Below are positions 6,106 to 6,253 of a DNA stretch of 6,253 nt, in pieces. Each line of letters begins with the position of its first letter. Within the stretch, counting starts at the first letter, position 1. The notes beneath the pieces were generated by a model. The model was not told the DNA's origin and did no database searches. It worked only from the letters and a program-made list of their open reading frames with translations. Origin of the DNA: Chloroflexota bacterium (GTDB taxonomy: Bacteria > Chloroflexota > Anaerolineae > J102). The position numbers were made by a program, and so were the translations under genes. Location of the stretch: the NCBI GenBank assembly GCA_013152695.1, contig JAADFV010000146.1, positions 1-6,253 on the forward strand, given 5' to 3'.

Positions 6106-6253
6106 CTAGCGGCTCGATGGTGATTGGCGGTGGTACCGCGAGGGCCCCTTGCCCTTGGCCGTTCTTCCCCATTCCGGCCGGGCGTAGCGGCTGGGCTCGC
6201 TTTCGAACTCGGCCTGGCACTTAGGACAACACAGGTAGTAGGCAATCTGTTCG
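6106..6253 (-). CDS. YHS-domain-like protein, C-terminal fragment (N-terminus beyond the window)
   Basis: The frame enters from the right edge and ends at TAG 6106-6108, giving 48 residues. It begins EQIAYYLCCPKC and continues AEFESEPSRYA, matching the end of YHS-type metal-binding domains (Y-x-C-C-x-x-C-x3-F-x3-P-x2-Y). The three Cys (8, 9, 12 of the fragment) are the likely metal ligands. A basic Arg/Ser/Pro-rich tail of about 24 residues follows. Such domains occur as small stand-alone proteins or as parts of heavy-metal ATPases and oxidoreductases; which one applies cannot be told. The stop is 74 bp before the GAPDH start on the same strand. Confidence 0.8.
   Translation of the reverse strand, partial: EQIAYYLCCPKCQAEFESEPSRYARPEWGRTAKGKGPSRYHRQSPSSR

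Noticed and set aside
6024..6245. 73-codon minus-strand frame at the right edge
   Set aside because: It overlaps the YHS-like frame in another phase and the GAPDH start. The alternative frame ending at 6106 gives a recognisable CCxxC...F...P..Y motif.

Overview
The window looks like a bacterial chromosome segment, most likely from the phylum Chloroflexota (Anaerolineae-like). That placement is inference. It rests on moderate GC, a bacterial type II (archaeal-class) glyceraldehyde-3-phosphate dehydrogenase, and a secreted protein whose His-rich and DxNxDG segments resemble proteins I associate from memory with that phylum. No rRNA, tRNA, CRISPR array or insertion sequence was seen. Every gene I can support lies on the minus strand, so the window reads right to left.

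Layout in transcription order: (1) The right edge holds the C-terminal 48 residues of a small YHS-type Cys-rich protein. (2) A tight cluster follows: type II GAPDH, an EamA/DMT-family transporter (3 bp gap) and a 167-residue membrane protein with an HEFGH metallopeptidase-like motif (23 bp gap). (3) After 211 bp comes an ECF sigma factor, with its transmembrane anti-sigma factor 11 bp downstream. (4) After another 105 bp, with a perfect Shine-Dalgarno and a candidate ECF-type promoter, begins a large secreted protein that runs off the left edge. Its 591 visible codons carry a signal peptide and two tandem copies of a module of about 320 residues.

The most interesting part is items 3 and 4. 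The left 1.8 kb seems gene-poor if only closed ORFs are considered, because the real reading frame has no stop inside the window. Each repeat has a beta-rich part, which I read as resembling the extracytoplasmic domain of RskA-type anti-sigma factors, followed by a helical His-rich part with DxNxDG calcium-loop-like motifs. Together with the adjacent sigma/anti-sigma pair this suggests an envelope-signalling locus whose output or sensor is the repeat protein. The individual parts are visible in the sequence. The functional link is inference.

No gene-free stretch exceeds 300 bases. The longest is the 211 bp before the sigma gene.
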